Source of the DNA: DIGJ01 sp041821315
Lineage (GTDB): Bacteria; Bacillota; Clostridia; Lachnospirales; Lachnospiraceae
NCBI GenBank assembly: GCA_041821315.1
Contig: JBGUEO010000002.1
Span: forward strand, 164,892 to 228,891
Length of the DNA stretch: 64,000 nt
Direction of reading: 5' to 3'
The notes below the pieces were generated by a model. It saw only the letters and a program-made list of their open reading frames with translations. It was not told where the DNA came from and searched no databases. Position 1 is the first letter of the stretch. The number at the start of each line of letters is the position of its first letter. This document shows positions 52,587-61,828 of the stretch, piece by piece. Made by a program: the position numbers and the translations under genes.

Positions 52587-54266
52587 ATGTTAGTTAATTT
52601 GCATGTGAAGAATTTGGCACTAATCGATGAAATTGATGTAGATTTTACAGATAAACTCAATATTCTTACTGGAGAGACAGGAGCCGGTAAGTCTATTCTG
52701 ATTGACTCTATAAATATCGCATTGGGACAAAAAGTATCTGCGGATATGATTCGTAAGGGTGAAAATCAAGCCTCCGTGGAATTGACGTTTCATATTGTTG
52801 ATGAACAAACTATCAAAAAGCTGGCATCATTTGATATACCAATGGAGGATGACATAGTCATTGTATCAAGACGTATTCGGAGTGGGAGAAGTATTAGTAA
52901 GGTAAACGATGTTTCGGTAACGAATGCAACTTTAAAATCGATTGGAGGATTCTTAATTGATATACATGGACAGCATGAGCATCAATCACTCCTTTATAAA
53001 AGTAAACACTTAGAAATATTGGATCGTTTTGGAAAAGATAATATAGCAGATCTAATGCAACGATTAAAAGATGCATATTATTCCTATATGGATTGCAAAA
53101 AACAATTGGAAGAATCTTCCATTCCAGAGGAAGAACGATTGCGTGAATTATCCTTTATGAAATATGAAAAGCAAGAAATTCTTGATGCAAACATGCAAGA
53201 AGGAGAAGAGGAAGAGTTGGAGCATTTGTATCGTAAGATGAGAAATGCGAATGTTATTACAGATGAACTAACAAAGATTTTTCAGTTAATAGGCGGGGAA
53301 GAGTCTGTTAGTGATACGATAGGAAGAGCATTAAGACAGTTTGGTCATATTTCTTCCCTTGATGATTCTGTTGCAAATTTTGAAGAACAGTTGAATCATA
53401 TTGACGGGTTGGTTCATGATTTTAGTCGTGAAATAGGGGATTATATATCGAATTTTGAATTTGATCGATTTGAATTTGTAAAACTAGAAGAACGTCTTAA
53501 TACAATTCACTCATTAAAAGCAAAATACGGAAATAACTATGAGCAAGTTATGAAATATTTAGAAAAATTAGAAGAAAAGCTACAACGGTTTGAGGATTAT
53601 GAGATATACATAAAAAAGATAAATGAAACGAAAACTGTGATAGAAGAAAAATTGTGTGAATATTCAGAAGAACTATCTAAAATTCGTAAAAGTAATGCAT
53701 TAATATTGGAAACGAAGATAAAAGAAGCTTTAATTGAACTTAATTTTTTTGAAGTTCGTTTTAAGATAGAGTTTAAGAGACTTTCAAACTATTCAGTAAA
53801 AGGATATGATGAGGTTGAGTTTTTGATTTCAACCAATCCAGGTGAAGATTTAAAGCCGTTAGGAAAGGTTGCTTCTGGAGGAGAATTATCAAGGATTATG
53901 CTTGCTATAAAATCGGTATTAGCAGATAAAGATGAAGTTGATACTCTTATTTTTGATGAGATTGACTCAGGTATTAGTGGACGAACGGCACAAAAAGTTT
54001 CGGAGAGACTTGCATTAATTTCAAAAACTCACCAGGTTCTATCCATTACGCATTTACCACAAATTGCTTCAATGGCAGATGAACATTTTATTATTGAAAA
54101 AACAACGGATGGAGTATCTACAAGAACAAGTATTGAAGTCTTGGATAATGAAAAATCAATTTTGGAACTGTCTCGCATGCTTGGAGGAGTTTCCATTACG
54201 GAATCGGTAATTTCAAGTGCACGTGAGATGAAACAATTAGCAAAGATTACAAAATTAAGCGAGTGA
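52587..54266 (+). CDS. recN: DNA repair protein RecN
   Basis: An SMC-like ATPase that acts early at double-strand breaks. The 559-residue protein has an N-terminal Walker A (GETGAGKS near 33-40), a central coiled coil (about 160-360) around a short hinge, and C-terminal SGGELSRIMLAIK (signature) and LIFDEIDSGISG (Walker B). The DIHGQHEHQSLL block is typical. It starts after GAGGAGG, has its own promoter and SOS box, and is closed by a terminator. It marks the right edge of the nadK-recN accessory region. Confidence 0.97.
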   Translation: MLVNLHVKNLALIDEIDVDFTDKLNILTGETGAGKSILIDSINIALGQKVSADMIRKGENQASVELTFHIVDEQTIKKLASFDIPMEDDIVIVSRRIRSGRSISKVNDVSVTNATLKSIGGFLIDIHGQHEHQSLLYKSKHLEILDRFGKDNIADLMQRLKDAYYSYMDCKKQLEESSIPEEERLRELSFMKYEKQEILDANMQEGEEEELEHLYRKMRNANVITDELTKIFQLIGGEESVSDTIGRALRQFGHISSLDDSVANFEEQLNHIDGLVHDFSREIGDYISNFEFDRFEFVKLEERLNTIHSLKAKYGNNYEQVMKYLEKLEEKLQRFEDYEIYIKKINETKTVIEEKLCEYSEELSKIRKSNALILETKIKEALIELNFFEVRFKIEFKRLSNYSVKGYDEVEFLISTNPGEDLKPLGKVASGGELSRIMLAIKSVLADKDEVDTLIFDEIDSGISGRTAQKVSERLALISKTHQVLSITHLPQIASMADEHFIIEKTTDGVSTRTSIEVLDNEKSILELSRMLGGVSITESVISSAREMKQLAKITKLSE

Positions 54267-54288
54267 AATTAATAAATTTGTACATAAT

Positions 54289-54329
54289 AAAGGGAAGATA
54301 CAGGTTCTAATTGTATCTTCCCTTTTTTT
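54289..54329 (+). terminator. terminator after recN
   Basis: AAGGGAAGATAC pairs with GTATCTTCCCTT around an 11-base loop and runs into a long T tract. Confidence 0.9.
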
Positions 54330-54360
54330 GTTAATATTGTATCACTTGGAGGAAAAAATT

Positions 54361-55617
54361 GTGAAAAGAGACAGGAAGAGACAATACAAAAAAATACTCT
54401 GCTTTGCGTTAGGTTTTAATATTTTGACAATTGTAACAACTTATTTTTGGTTTGTGGAAACAAGAATTCCTAATGAAATCGTATTGTTTGTTGGGGAAGA
54501 AGAAAGTTTGGATTTTGGCACACCAGTTGTTGGTGTCTTTTCTGGAAATAATCCATCCATCGATGGGAACGTTCATTTTGACTTTACAAATCCAGTTTCG
54601 CTTACTATTGATAATACAGGGTCTTATGCGATGAAACTACAACTTTTTGGTTTGTTTCATCTTAAGAATATTGCACTAAATGTTGTAGATACACAATGTG
54701 TGATACCTGGAGGAGAAAATATAGGTATTTATGTTCAAACAAAAGGAGTTATGGTACTTGGAGATGGAACGGTTACTGGTATAGATGGGATGAAGTATGA
54801 TCCAGCCCAAAATATTATAAAAACAGGTGACTATATTACAGCAATTAATGGAGTTAAAGTTAGCGATATTGAAGATATGCTAGCGGCTGTGAAAGAGAAT
54901 GGAAATAAAAAAATTACACTAGATCTAGTACGTGATAAGGAAAAACAAGCGGTATCAATTATGCCAGTGGAAACAAATAATGGAGAATATAAATTAGGAA
55001 TTTGGGTTCGTGATGATACGCAAGGTGTTGGAACTTTGACATATCGTACGACAAATGGAGAGTTTGGTGCTCTGGGTCATGGAATTACAGACAGTGATAC
55101 TGGACTTATAATGGAAATTGATAAAGGAAATATTTTTGAGGCTGAAATAATTGATATTGTTAAAGGAGCGAAGGGTAAACCGGGAGAACTTGTTGGAGTC
55201 ATTCGAAGCCAAGAAACAATGAGGATAGGAGATGTGAATCAGAATACTGAATGTGGTATTTTTGGAACAATAAAAGAAAATAATAAGATTTTAAAGGAAA
55301 AAGAAGCAATTTCAATTGGTCTAAAACAAGAAGTAAAGAAAGGAAAAGCAAGTATTTTGTGTCAATTGGATGGTAAAGTGGAAGAATATGCGATTGAAAT
55401 TGAAAAAATAAAATGGAATTCGACTGCAGACTCCAAAGGAATGATATTAAAAATTACGGATACGAGGTTATTAGATAAGACAAATGGTATTATTCAAGGG
55501 ATGAGTGGCAGCCCAATACTACAAAATGGTAAGTTAATTGGCGCAGTCACACACGTATTTATACAAGATTCAACAAAAGGTTACGGAATTTTCATAGAAA
55601 ATATGTTAAAAAAGTAA
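54361..55617 (+). CDS. spoIVB: SpoIVB peptidase
   Basis: A serine peptidase secreted from the forespore that triggers pro-sigma-K processing in Bacillus. The 418-residue protein has an N-terminal membrane helix (about 12-30), a PDZ domain near 115-210 (TGDYITAINGVKV) and an S55 peptidase domain with FGALGHGITDSDTG (His) and GMSGSPILQNGKLIGAV (catalytic Ser). The start is GTG 54361 after GGAGG; an in-frame ATG at 54328 lies inside the preceding terminator. The order recN-spoIVB-spo0A is the standard one. Confidence 0.95.
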   Translation: MKRDRKRQYKKILCFALGFNILTIVTTYFWFVETRIPNEIVLFVGEEESLDFGTPVVGVFSGNNPSIDGNVHFDFTNPVSLTIDNTGSYAMKLQLFGLFHLKNIALNVVDTQCVIPGGENIGIYVQTKGVMVLGDGTVTGIDGMKYDPAQNIIKTGDYITAINGVKVSDIEDMLAAVKENGNKKITLDLVRDKEKQAVSIMPVETNNGEYKLGIWVRDDTQGVGTLTYRTTNGEFGALGHGITDSDTGLIMEIDKGNIFEAEIIDIVKGAKGKPGELVGVIRSQETMRIGDVNQNTECGIFGTIKENNKILKEKEAISIGLKQEVKKGKASILCQLDGKVEEYAIEIEKIKWNSTADSKGMILKITDTRLLDKTNGIIQGMSGSPILQNGKLIGAVTHVFIQDSTKGYGIFIENMLKK

Positions 55618-55645
55618 TATTGTCAATTTCTGCGTCAAAAAACAA

Positions 55646-55674
55646 TTGAAATATTATGAAAAAAAAGATATAAT
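55646..55674 (+). promoter_or_regulatory. sigma-A promoter for spo0A
   Basis: TTGAAA (55646-55651) and TATAAT (55669-55674) have a 17-base spacer. The long leader holds a 20-base palindrome (TTTCTAGAA-TT-TTCTAGAAA, 55735-55754). Two loose 0A-box-like words (TTGTCAAT near 55619, GCGTCAAA near 55632) lie upstream of the -35. Confidence 0.65.
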
Positions 55675-55826
55675 TCGAATATGACAATAATTTACAAATA
55701 AAAGATCAAAAAAGTTTTAGGGGGAATCTTATTATTTCTAGAATTTTCTAGAAAAAGAGTATATTCATCGTTTATCTACACAAAACGTGAATAAAACATG
55801 TTATAAACTATTAGGAGGGTGAAGTA

Positions 55827-56627
55827 ATGTCAAAAATTAGTGTTGCAATTGCCGATGATAATGAGCGGATTGTTGGTCTTTTAGCAGAAGTTATGGAGAA
55901 TGATCCGGAAATTGAAGTTGTTGGAGTTGCTTATAATGGCTTGGACGCAATTAAAGTAATTAATGAGAAACGTCCCGATGTCGTTCTTTTGGATTTAGTA
56001 ATGCCTAAGCTAGATGGGTTAGGAGTGCTTGAAAACTATAAGTATCATGCACAAAACGATAAATTGCCAACCTTTATTATAATTACAGCGATCGGACAAG
56101 AAGGGGTGACAGAACGAGCGTTTTCATTAGGAGCAGATTATTTTATGATGAAGCCATTTGATAATCAAATTTTAATTAATCGTGTAAAACAGATTCAACG
56201 TGTAGATAAAGATCGGATTGTCGAAATGAAAAAGGAACATGGAAGTAAAGTTAATACATATTATTTAGAACATAATCTAGAAAGTGATGTAACCAATATC
56301 ATACATGAGATTGGGGTTCCTGCACATATCAAGGGATACCAATATTTACGTGATGCTATTATGATGTCAGTGAATGATGGTGAAATGCTTAATTCAATAA
56401 CCAAACTTTTATATCCATCCATTGCAAAACAACATAAAACAACGCCAAGTCGTGTGGAGCGCGCGATTCGCCATGCAATCGAAGTTGCATGGAGTAGGGG
56501 AAAAATGGATACGATTGACGATTTATTTGGATATACGGTTAGTAATGGAAAGGGAAAGCCAACCAATTCAGAATTTGTTGCATTAATAGCAGATAAGATT
56601 CGTCTTGAGTATAAAATTAGAATGTAG
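55827..56627 (+). CDS. spo0A: sporulation master response regulator Spo0A
   Basis: Activated by phosphorylation, Spo0A commits the cell to sporulation. The 266-residue protein has an N-terminal receiver with Asp10, Asp11 and phospho-acceptor Asp56 (VVLLDLVMP) and Lys in MMKPFDN. The C-terminal DNA-binding domain has HIKGYQYLRDAI, TPSRVERAIRHAIEVAWSRG and the NSEFVALIADKIRLE end. All of this is typical. It starts after AGGAGG with its own vegetative promoter. No Spo0F/Spo0B genes are nearby, as expected for Clostridia, where kinases act directly. Confidence 0.98.
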   Translation: MSKISVAIADDNERIVGLLAEVMENDPEIEVVGVAYNGLDAIKVINEKRPDVVLLDLVMPKLDGLGVLENYKYHAQNDKLPTFIIITAIGQEGVTERAFSLGADYFMMKPFDNQILINRVKQIQRVDKDRIVEMKKEHGSKVNTYYLEHNLESDVTNIIHEIGVPAHIKGYQYLRDAIMMSVNDGEMLNSITKLLYPSIAKQHKTTPSRVERAIRHAIEVAWSRGKMDTIDDLFGYTVSNGKGKPTNSEFVALIADKIRLEYKIRM

Positions 56628-56662
56628 GATATAAACTTTAAAAGTAATGTGAGAATTCCTCT

Positions 56663-56690
56663 TTGAAATTGCAGGATACTAGTGTATAAT
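56663..56690 (+). promoter_or_regulatory. sigma-A promoter for glgA
   Basis: TTGAAA (56663-56668) and TATAAT (56685-56690) have a 16-base spacer, 36 bases before the start codon. Confidence 0.6.
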
Positions 56691-56726
56691 ATAGGTGATA
56701 GAGTGAGATGATTGGGAGGAACTTAT

Positions 56727-58172
56727 ATGAAAAAAATACTTTTTGTAGCGTCTGAAGCAGTGCCGTTTGTAAAAACAGGAGGATTAGCAGACGTAGCTGG
56801 AAGTTTACCAAGATATTTTAATAAAAAAGAATATGATGTGCGAGTTATTTTACCAAAATATCAGATTATACCAGAAGAGTTCAAAGAAAAAATGGAGTAT
56901 TGCACACATTTTCAAATGGATTTGGCATGGAGACAACAATATGTAGGAATATTAAAAATAGAATACAATGGAATAATATTCTATTTTATTGATAATGAAT
57001 ATTATTTTTCAACATCAAAACCATATGGGATGATACATGAAGATATTGAGCGGTTTGCATTTTTTTCAAAAGCGGCATTATCAGCCTTGCCGCTTATCAA
57101 TTTTCAACCGGATATCATACATTGCCATGATTGGCAAACAGGACTGATTCCGGTATATTTAAAGGATTCGTTCCAAAAAGATGATTTTTTTCAAGGGATA
57201 AAATCCGTTATGACGATACATAATTTGAAATTTCAAGGTATATGGGATATGAAAACAATTCGGGATATTACGGGTCTTGATGCCTATTACTTTGCACCAG
57301 ACAAATTAGAAGCATATGGCGATGCTAACTATTTAAAAGGTGGAATTGTCTACTCCGATTATGTTACAACAGTAAGTGAGACATATGCACAGGAAATTAC
57401 GTTGCCATTTTATGGAGAAGGGTTAGATGGATTATTAAGAGCAAGGAGTAATGTGCTTACTGGCATAGTCAATGGAATTGACTATGATGAATATAACCCG
57501 GAAGAGGACTCTTTTATTTATAAAAACTATTCCAAATGTACATTTCGTAAGGAAAAAATTAAAAATAAAAGGGCGTTACAAGAAGAGCTTGGTTTAGTAA
57601 AGAATGACAAAAAATTTGTAATAGGTATTGTTTCTCGCTTGACAGATCAAAAGGGGTTTGATTTAATCGATTATGTTATGGAGGAACTATGTGCTGAAGA
57701 TACCGAACTTATTGTGCTAGGATGTGGAGAGGCACGATATGAAAATTTGTTTCGCCACTACGCATGGAAGTATGGTGATCGGGTTTCAGCAAATATTTTT
57801 TATTCCAATGATATTTCTCATAAGATATATGCAGGATGCGATGCATTTTTAATGCCATCTTTATTTGAGCCTTGTGGTTTGAGTCAACTTATGAGCTTGC
57901 GGTATGGAACTGTGCCAATAGTACGAGAAACCGGAGGTTTGAAAGATACGGTAGAACCTTATAATGAGTATGAAAAAACGGGCACAGGATTTTCGTTCCG
58001 TAATTATAATGCGCACGAGATGTTAGCAGCTATTGCATATGCTAAACGAATATTTTTTGAAAAGAAGAGAGATTGGAACAAGATAATTGAACGAGGTATG
58101 GAAGAAGATTACTCTTGGAATTGTTCCGCAAGAAAGTATGAAGAACTTTATAATCAATTACTGGATAAGTGA
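56727..58172 (+). CDS. glgA: glycogen (starch) synthase, ADP-glucose type
   Basis: A GT5 glycosyltransferase extending alpha-1,4-glucan from ADP-glucose. The 481-residue protein has KTGGLADVAGSLP near 15-27 (sugar-nucleotide loop), DIIHCHDWQTGLIPVY, NGIDYDEYNPEED, and the C-terminal nucleotide-binding block PSLFEPCGLSQLMSLRYGT with RETGGLKDTV. ATG 56727 follows GGGAGGA. No other glg gene is adjacent. Clostridia often make glycogen-like granulose before sporulation, which fits the neighbourhood but is only context. Confidence 0.95.
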   Translation: MKKILFVASEAVPFVKTGGLADVAGSLPRYFNKKEYDVRVILPKYQIIPEEFKEKMEYCTHFQMDLAWRQQYVGILKIEYNGIIFYFIDNEYYFSTSKPYGMIHEDIERFAFFSKAALSALPLINFQPDIIHCHDWQTGLIPVYLKDSFQKDDFFQGIKSVMTIHNLKFQGIWDMKTIRDITGLDAYYFAPDKLEAYGDANYLKGGIVYSDYVTTVSETYAQEITLPFYGEGLDGLLRARSNVLTGIVNGIDYDEYNPEEDSFIYKNYSKCTFRKEKIKNKRALQEELGLVKNDKKFVIGIVSRLTDQKGFDLIDYVMEELCAEDTELIVLGCGEARYENLFRHYAWKYGDRVSANIFYSNDISHKIYAGCDAFLMPSLFEPCGLSQLMSLRYGTVPIVRETGGLKDTVEPYNEYEKTGTGFSFRNYNAHEMLAAIAYAKRIFFEKKRDWNKIIERGMEEDYSWNCSARKYEELYNQLLDK

Positions 58173-58195
58173 AATGTTGTGAAGTATACTATAGG

Positions 58196-58228
58196 AATAA
58201 AAGGGCCAAATCATGGTCCTTTTATTAT
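58196..58228 (+). terminator. terminator after glgA
   Basis: AATAAAAGGGCCA pairs with TGGTCCTTTTATT (one G/T pair) around a 5-base loop. Confidence 0.75.
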
Positions 58229-58323
58229 GCAATTTGCAACATGTGATTGAAGGGATTTTAAATTATATACAAAAAATAAAAAAGAAAGACGTAGTAGAGG
58301 TAGTTTGCTACGAAAGATACTAT

Positions 58324-60321
58324 ATGAAAAAACAGGTTGTATTATTTTTAGTTGCAGCTATGATAACACTATGTATGACTGCATGTGGAACAGAAAAGTT
58401 GATGGATGACAACGACAACAAAAGTACGGTCGTAGAACCAAGCAATGATTTGCATACGATGGTAATTGGGGTAACCTCATTAGAGGGCATATTTAATCCA
58501 CTATTTTATTCGGCACAAGTGGATGCACAGGTAAACGATATGATTTTCACCAAGGTATGCCGTTTGAATGAAAAAGGTGAACTGATTGATTGGGCAGGAC
58601 ATCTGAAAACGGAAGAAATTATGGCAGATGATGGTCACCAACAGGTAAAATACACCATAACCTTAAATAAGGGTATGACTTTTTCGGATGGAGAACCAGT
58701 TACAATTGATGATTTGTTGTTTTACTATTATGTAGTTTGTGATCCCACCTATGTGGGAAATTCTATCTTATCTACGTTGGATATTGTAGGAATGAAAGAA
58801 TACTATTATGATTCACCAAATTATCAAGATATAATGGATGAAACAAATGAAAAATATGCAAAAGAATCCATTACCAAAGAAGATTTTATTACATATTTAA
58901 TAGAAACCAATTGCGATGGATGGTTTGACGGAATGCTTCCAGGTGACGTTGGAGACGGAAGAAGTTGGGCGGATTATCTCTCAGATGAAGGGTATGATGC
59001 GGAAAATATCGGTTCTGCCGATGAGATGCTAGCTATGTTAGCAGATTGTGAATATGAATATTATGCTGATGCTTATGATCCTCTTACTTTTTATCAGAAA
59101 CAGGCAGTTCTTGGTACTTTAGATAACGGTGTAAATGTTGACACAATTTCTGGTATTAAAAAAGTAGATGAGTATACATGTACAATACTTTTTAATTCAC
59201 CAAATATTTCTGGGGATAAGTTGGTTTCGTGGGTTCCGTTGATACCAGAACATTATTATGGAAAAGAATGGAAGAAAGGTGATTTGTCTTCTATTAAAGC
59301 ATTGAATAATGCTCCTATCGGAAGCGGGGCATATATATTTAATTCGTATCAGAATAATCTGGTTTTATTGGATAAAAATTCCAATTATTTCAAAGGTGAA
59401 CCTAAAATTGATTGTTTAAAATTCCAAGTTATAAACGAGGGAGATAAAGTTGCGGATGTAACAAAAGGTGATATCGACATTACTGATCCTTCTGCTTCGT
59501 TAGAAATATTAAAACAAATAAATGCAAATCCAGAGGTGGAAAAATCACTAGTAGATAGTTTGGGATATGGATACATTGGTATTAATGCAGAGCGTGTTCC
59601 AGATGTAAATGTTCGTATGGGGTTAATGCATTTAATGAATCGAACACCTGCAGTAGAATCTTTCTATGGAGATTTAGCCGAGATAATTGAACGACCGATG
59701 ACACCAACAGTAGCAGAATATCCAAAGGATGCAAAGGAATATTATGGATATGATACCAAGAAAGCCTTGGATTGTTTTATAAAAGCTGGATATGAGCAGT
59801 TGGATGGAAAATTAGTCAAAGCGGGAGAATCACTTATAATTGATGTTTATCTTTGTAATGCAAAAGAACATCCTTTGACACTAATTTTAACACAAATGGC
59901 GAGTGATATGAAAAATATGGGTGCTGAACTTATTGTCCACGATATAGATGAATCTAATCTTCGTACAAAAGTGCAAGGAGGAGAGGCTGATATGTGGGTT
60001 ATGGCTTGGGGAAACTTGGTGAATTGCGATTTAACACAAATATTTGGAAGCAGAGGAGCTTCTAATTATCAGCATTACTATAGTGATGAAATTGATAAGA
60101 AGCAAGAAGAAATTTTGAAAACTCTTGATTTTAATGAACGATGTAAACTAGTTTCCGAAGAGCTTGATATGATTATGGAGGCGGCAATATATATGCCAGT
60201 TTATCAACGTAAAAATATGGAAATCTATAACTCAAAAAATATCAATATTTCTACATTGCCCAAGAAAACAACGACATATTGGAATTATGCGGCTCAAATT
60301 GAAACGTTGGAGATGAATTAG
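58324..60321 (+). CDS. family 5 (oligopeptide-type) extracellular solute-binding lipoprotein
   Basis: A 665-residue lipoprotein: signal peptide with the lipobox MTAC (Cys about 21), an acidic linker, and the SBP_bac_5 fold. Blocks are FNPLFYSAQVDAQVND, TLNKGMTFSDGEPVTIDDL, IPEHYYGKEW and NVRMGLMHLMNRTPAV. Family members deliver peptides, nickel or other solutes to an ABC importer. No permease or ATPase gene is next to it, so it is an orphan here. An insert of about 100 residues (near 165-270, acidic and Tyr-rich) makes it longer than usual. ATG 58324 is chosen for the lipoprotein signal; its ribosome site is weak. Confidence 0.88.
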   Translation: MKKQVVLFLVAAMITLCMTACGTEKLMDDNDNKSTVVEPSNDLHTMVIGVTSLEGIFNPLFYSAQVDAQVNDMIFTKVCRLNEKGELIDWAGHLKTEEIMADDGHQQVKYTITLNKGMTFSDGEPVTIDDLLFYYYVVCDPTYVGNSILSTLDIVGMKEYYYDSPNYQDIMDETNEKYAKESITKEDFITYLIETNCDGWFDGMLPGDVGDGRSWADYLSDEGYDAENIGSADEMLAMLADCEYEYYADAYDPLTFYQKQAVLGTLDNGVNVDTISGIKKVDEYTCTILFNSPNISGDKLVSWVPLIPEHYYGKEWKKGDLSSIKALNNAPIGSGAYIFNSYQNNLVLLDKNSNYFKGEPKIDCLKFQVINEGDKVADVTKGDIDITDPSASLEILKQINANPEVEKSLVDSLGYGYIGINAERVPDVNVRMGLMHLMNRTPAVESFYGDLAEIIERPMTPTVAEYPKDAKEYYGYDTKKALDCFIKAGYEQLDGKLVKAGESLIIDVYLCNAKEHPLTLILTQMASDMKNMGAELIVHDIDESNLRTKVQGGEADMWVMAWGNLVNCDLTQIFGSRGASNYQHYYSDEIDKKQEEILKTLDFNERCKLVSEELDMIMEAAIYMPVYQRKNMEIYNSKNINISTLPKKTTTYWNYAAQIETLEMN

Positions 60322-60401
60322 TTGGGAAACAAAAGATAGCATAGGACAAAATGGTTTGAAATTAATCATTTATATCAATTGGATGGGTAAAGTGATACAA
60401 G

Positions 60402-60435
60402 ATAGACTTAAAATTAACTTTTAAGTCTATTTATA
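60402..60435 (+). terminator. terminator after the solute-binding protein gene
   Basis: ATAGACTTAAAA pairs perfectly with TTTTAAGTCTAT around a 5-base loop, followed by TTAT. It lies in the 316-base gene-free gap 60322-60637, whose other contents are the gap promoter and the TTTGCAAA pair. Confidence 0.7.
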
Positions 60436-60544
60436 ATATAAAATTGAAAATGAGTAAATACTACTATAAGCTGAACACTTAACAAGAATTTATTGTGAAA
60501 ATCACCTTTTTTCTAGTTTTTGTTAAAAAAATAGCAAAAGATAC

Positions 60545-60573
60545 TTGAAATTTAATTCTGCATTGGTTAAAAT
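60545..60573 (+). promoter_or_regulatory. sigma-A promoter for gap
   Basis: TTGAAA (60545-60550) and TAAAAT (60568-60573) have a 17-base spacer, with a leader of about 58 bases. Confidence 0.6.
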
Positions 60574-60582
60574 ACAAGTAGG

Positions 60583-60605
60583 TTTGCAAATTAATTCTTT
60601 GCAAA
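60583..60605 (+). promoter_or_regulatory. paired TTTGCAAA palindromes, possible operator of gap
   Basis: The 8-base palindrome TTTGCAAA occurs twice (60583-60590 and 60598-60605) with 7 bases between, right at and after the predicted transcription start. The centre spacing is 15 bases. A repressor site is plausible; no known family is assigned. Confidence 0.4.
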
Positions 60606-60637
60606 AATATTATATTATTCTTAGGAGGAAAAATATC

Positions 60638-61651
60638 ATGGCAGTAAAAGTAGCAATTAATGGTTTTGGACGTATCGGTCGTCTTGCATTTAGACAAATG
60701 TTTGGAGCTGAAGGATACGAAGTTGTAGCAATCAATGATTTAACAGATCCTAAAATGTTAGCTCATTTATTAAAATACGATTCATCACAAGGTAGATATG
60801 ATGGACATACGGTAGAAGCTGGTGAAGATTCTATCACAGTTGATGGTAAAAAAATTGTAATCTATAAGGAACCGAAAGCAGCTAATCTTCCTTGGGGAAA
60901 AATTGGAGTAGATGTTGTACTTGAATGTACTGGTTTCTATTGTTCCAAAGAAAGCTCTCAAGCACATATCGATGCAGGAGCTAAAAAAGTAGTTATTTCT
61001 GCTCCAGCTGGAAGTGATTTAAAGACAGTAGTATTTGGCGTAAACGAAGATACATTAACAAAAGATGATACAATTATTTCAGCGGCATCTTGCACAACAA
61101 ACTGCTTAGCACCTATGGCAAAAGCATTAAATGACTATGCTAAAATCCAGTCTGGTATCATGTCTACCATTCATGCTTACACAGGTGATCAAATGATTCT
61201 TGATGGACCACATAGAAAAGGTGATTTAAGAAGAGCTCGTGCAGGCGCTGTAAATATCGTTCCTAACTCAACTGGCGCAGCAAAAGCAATTGGCTTAGTT
61301 ATTCCAGAATTGAATGGAGTATTAATCGGTTCTGCACAACGTGTTCCAGTACCAACGGGCTCAACTACAATTTTAGTATCTGTTGTTAAAGGAACTGATA
61401 TAACGGTTGATGGAATCAATTCAGTTATGAAAGCAGCCGCAGATGAATCATTTGGTTATAATGAAGATCAAATCGTTTCTTCTGATGTTGTTGGAATCCG
61501 TTATGGTTCTTTATTTGATTCAACACAGACTATGGTTTCTAAAGTAGGCGATGATTTATACCAAGTACAAACCATCTCTTGGTATGATAACGAAAATTCA
61601 TATACAAGCCAAATGGTTAGAACAATCAAATATTTTGCTGAATTAGCATAA
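60638..61651 (+). CDS. gap: glyceraldehyde-3-phosphate dehydrogenase
   Basis: Glycolytic NAD-dependent oxidation and phosphorylation of glyceraldehyde-3-phosphate. The 337-residue protein has NGFGRIGRLAFRQM (NAD site), ISAASCTTNCLAPMAK with the catalytic Cys, the His of IMSTIHAYTGDQ, and SWYDNENSY near the C terminus. The start is ATG 60638 after AGGAGG; the frame is open upstream to 60545, which is the promoter -35. pgk and tpiA follow, each after a hairpin. Confidence 0.98.
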   Translation: MAVKVAINGFGRIGRLAFRQMFGAEGYEVVAINDLTDPKMLAHLLKYDSSQGRYDGHTVEAGEDSITVDGKKIVIYKEPKAANLPWGKIGVDVVLECTGFYCSKESSQAHIDAGAKKVVISAPAGSDLKTVVFGVNEDTLTKDDTIISAASCTTNCLAPMAKALNDYAKIQSGIMSTIHAYTGDQMILDGPHRKGDLRRARAGAVNIVPNSTGAAKAIGLVIPELNGVLIGSAQRVPVPTGSTTILVSVVKGTDITVDGINSVMKAAADESFGYNEDQIVSSDVVGIRYGSLFDSTQTMVSKVGDDLYQVQTISWYDNENSYTSQMVRTIKYFAELA

Positions 61652-61699
61652 TAGGAATAGATTGCAAATATCGAACATTGGATAAATAATAGACCTTTT

Positions 61700-61733
61700 A
61701 GGGTCCGGTCATTTTAGGACCGGATCCTTTTTA
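61700..61733 (+). terminator. terminator between gap and pgk
   Basis: AGGGTCCGGTC pairs with GACCGGATCCT (one mismatch), followed by TTTTT. GC-rich and strong for this genome. Confidence 0.85.
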
Positions 61734-61828
61734 CTTATATAAAGTATAAAACTTGTATGTTGGATTACAGGATAAAATAGCTTACTAAAAATGTTTCGTG
61801 ACGATGATAAATAGAAAGGGGTACTACT

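Noticed and set aside
54260..54292. Sigma-F/G-type -10 (CATAATA) for spoIVB
   Set aside because: No matching -35 is present and it lies upstream of the recN terminator.
55710..55750. Sigma-H promoter for spo0A (GGGGGAAT ... GAATTT)
   Set aside because: The -35 word is off consensus and the spacing is about two bases too short.
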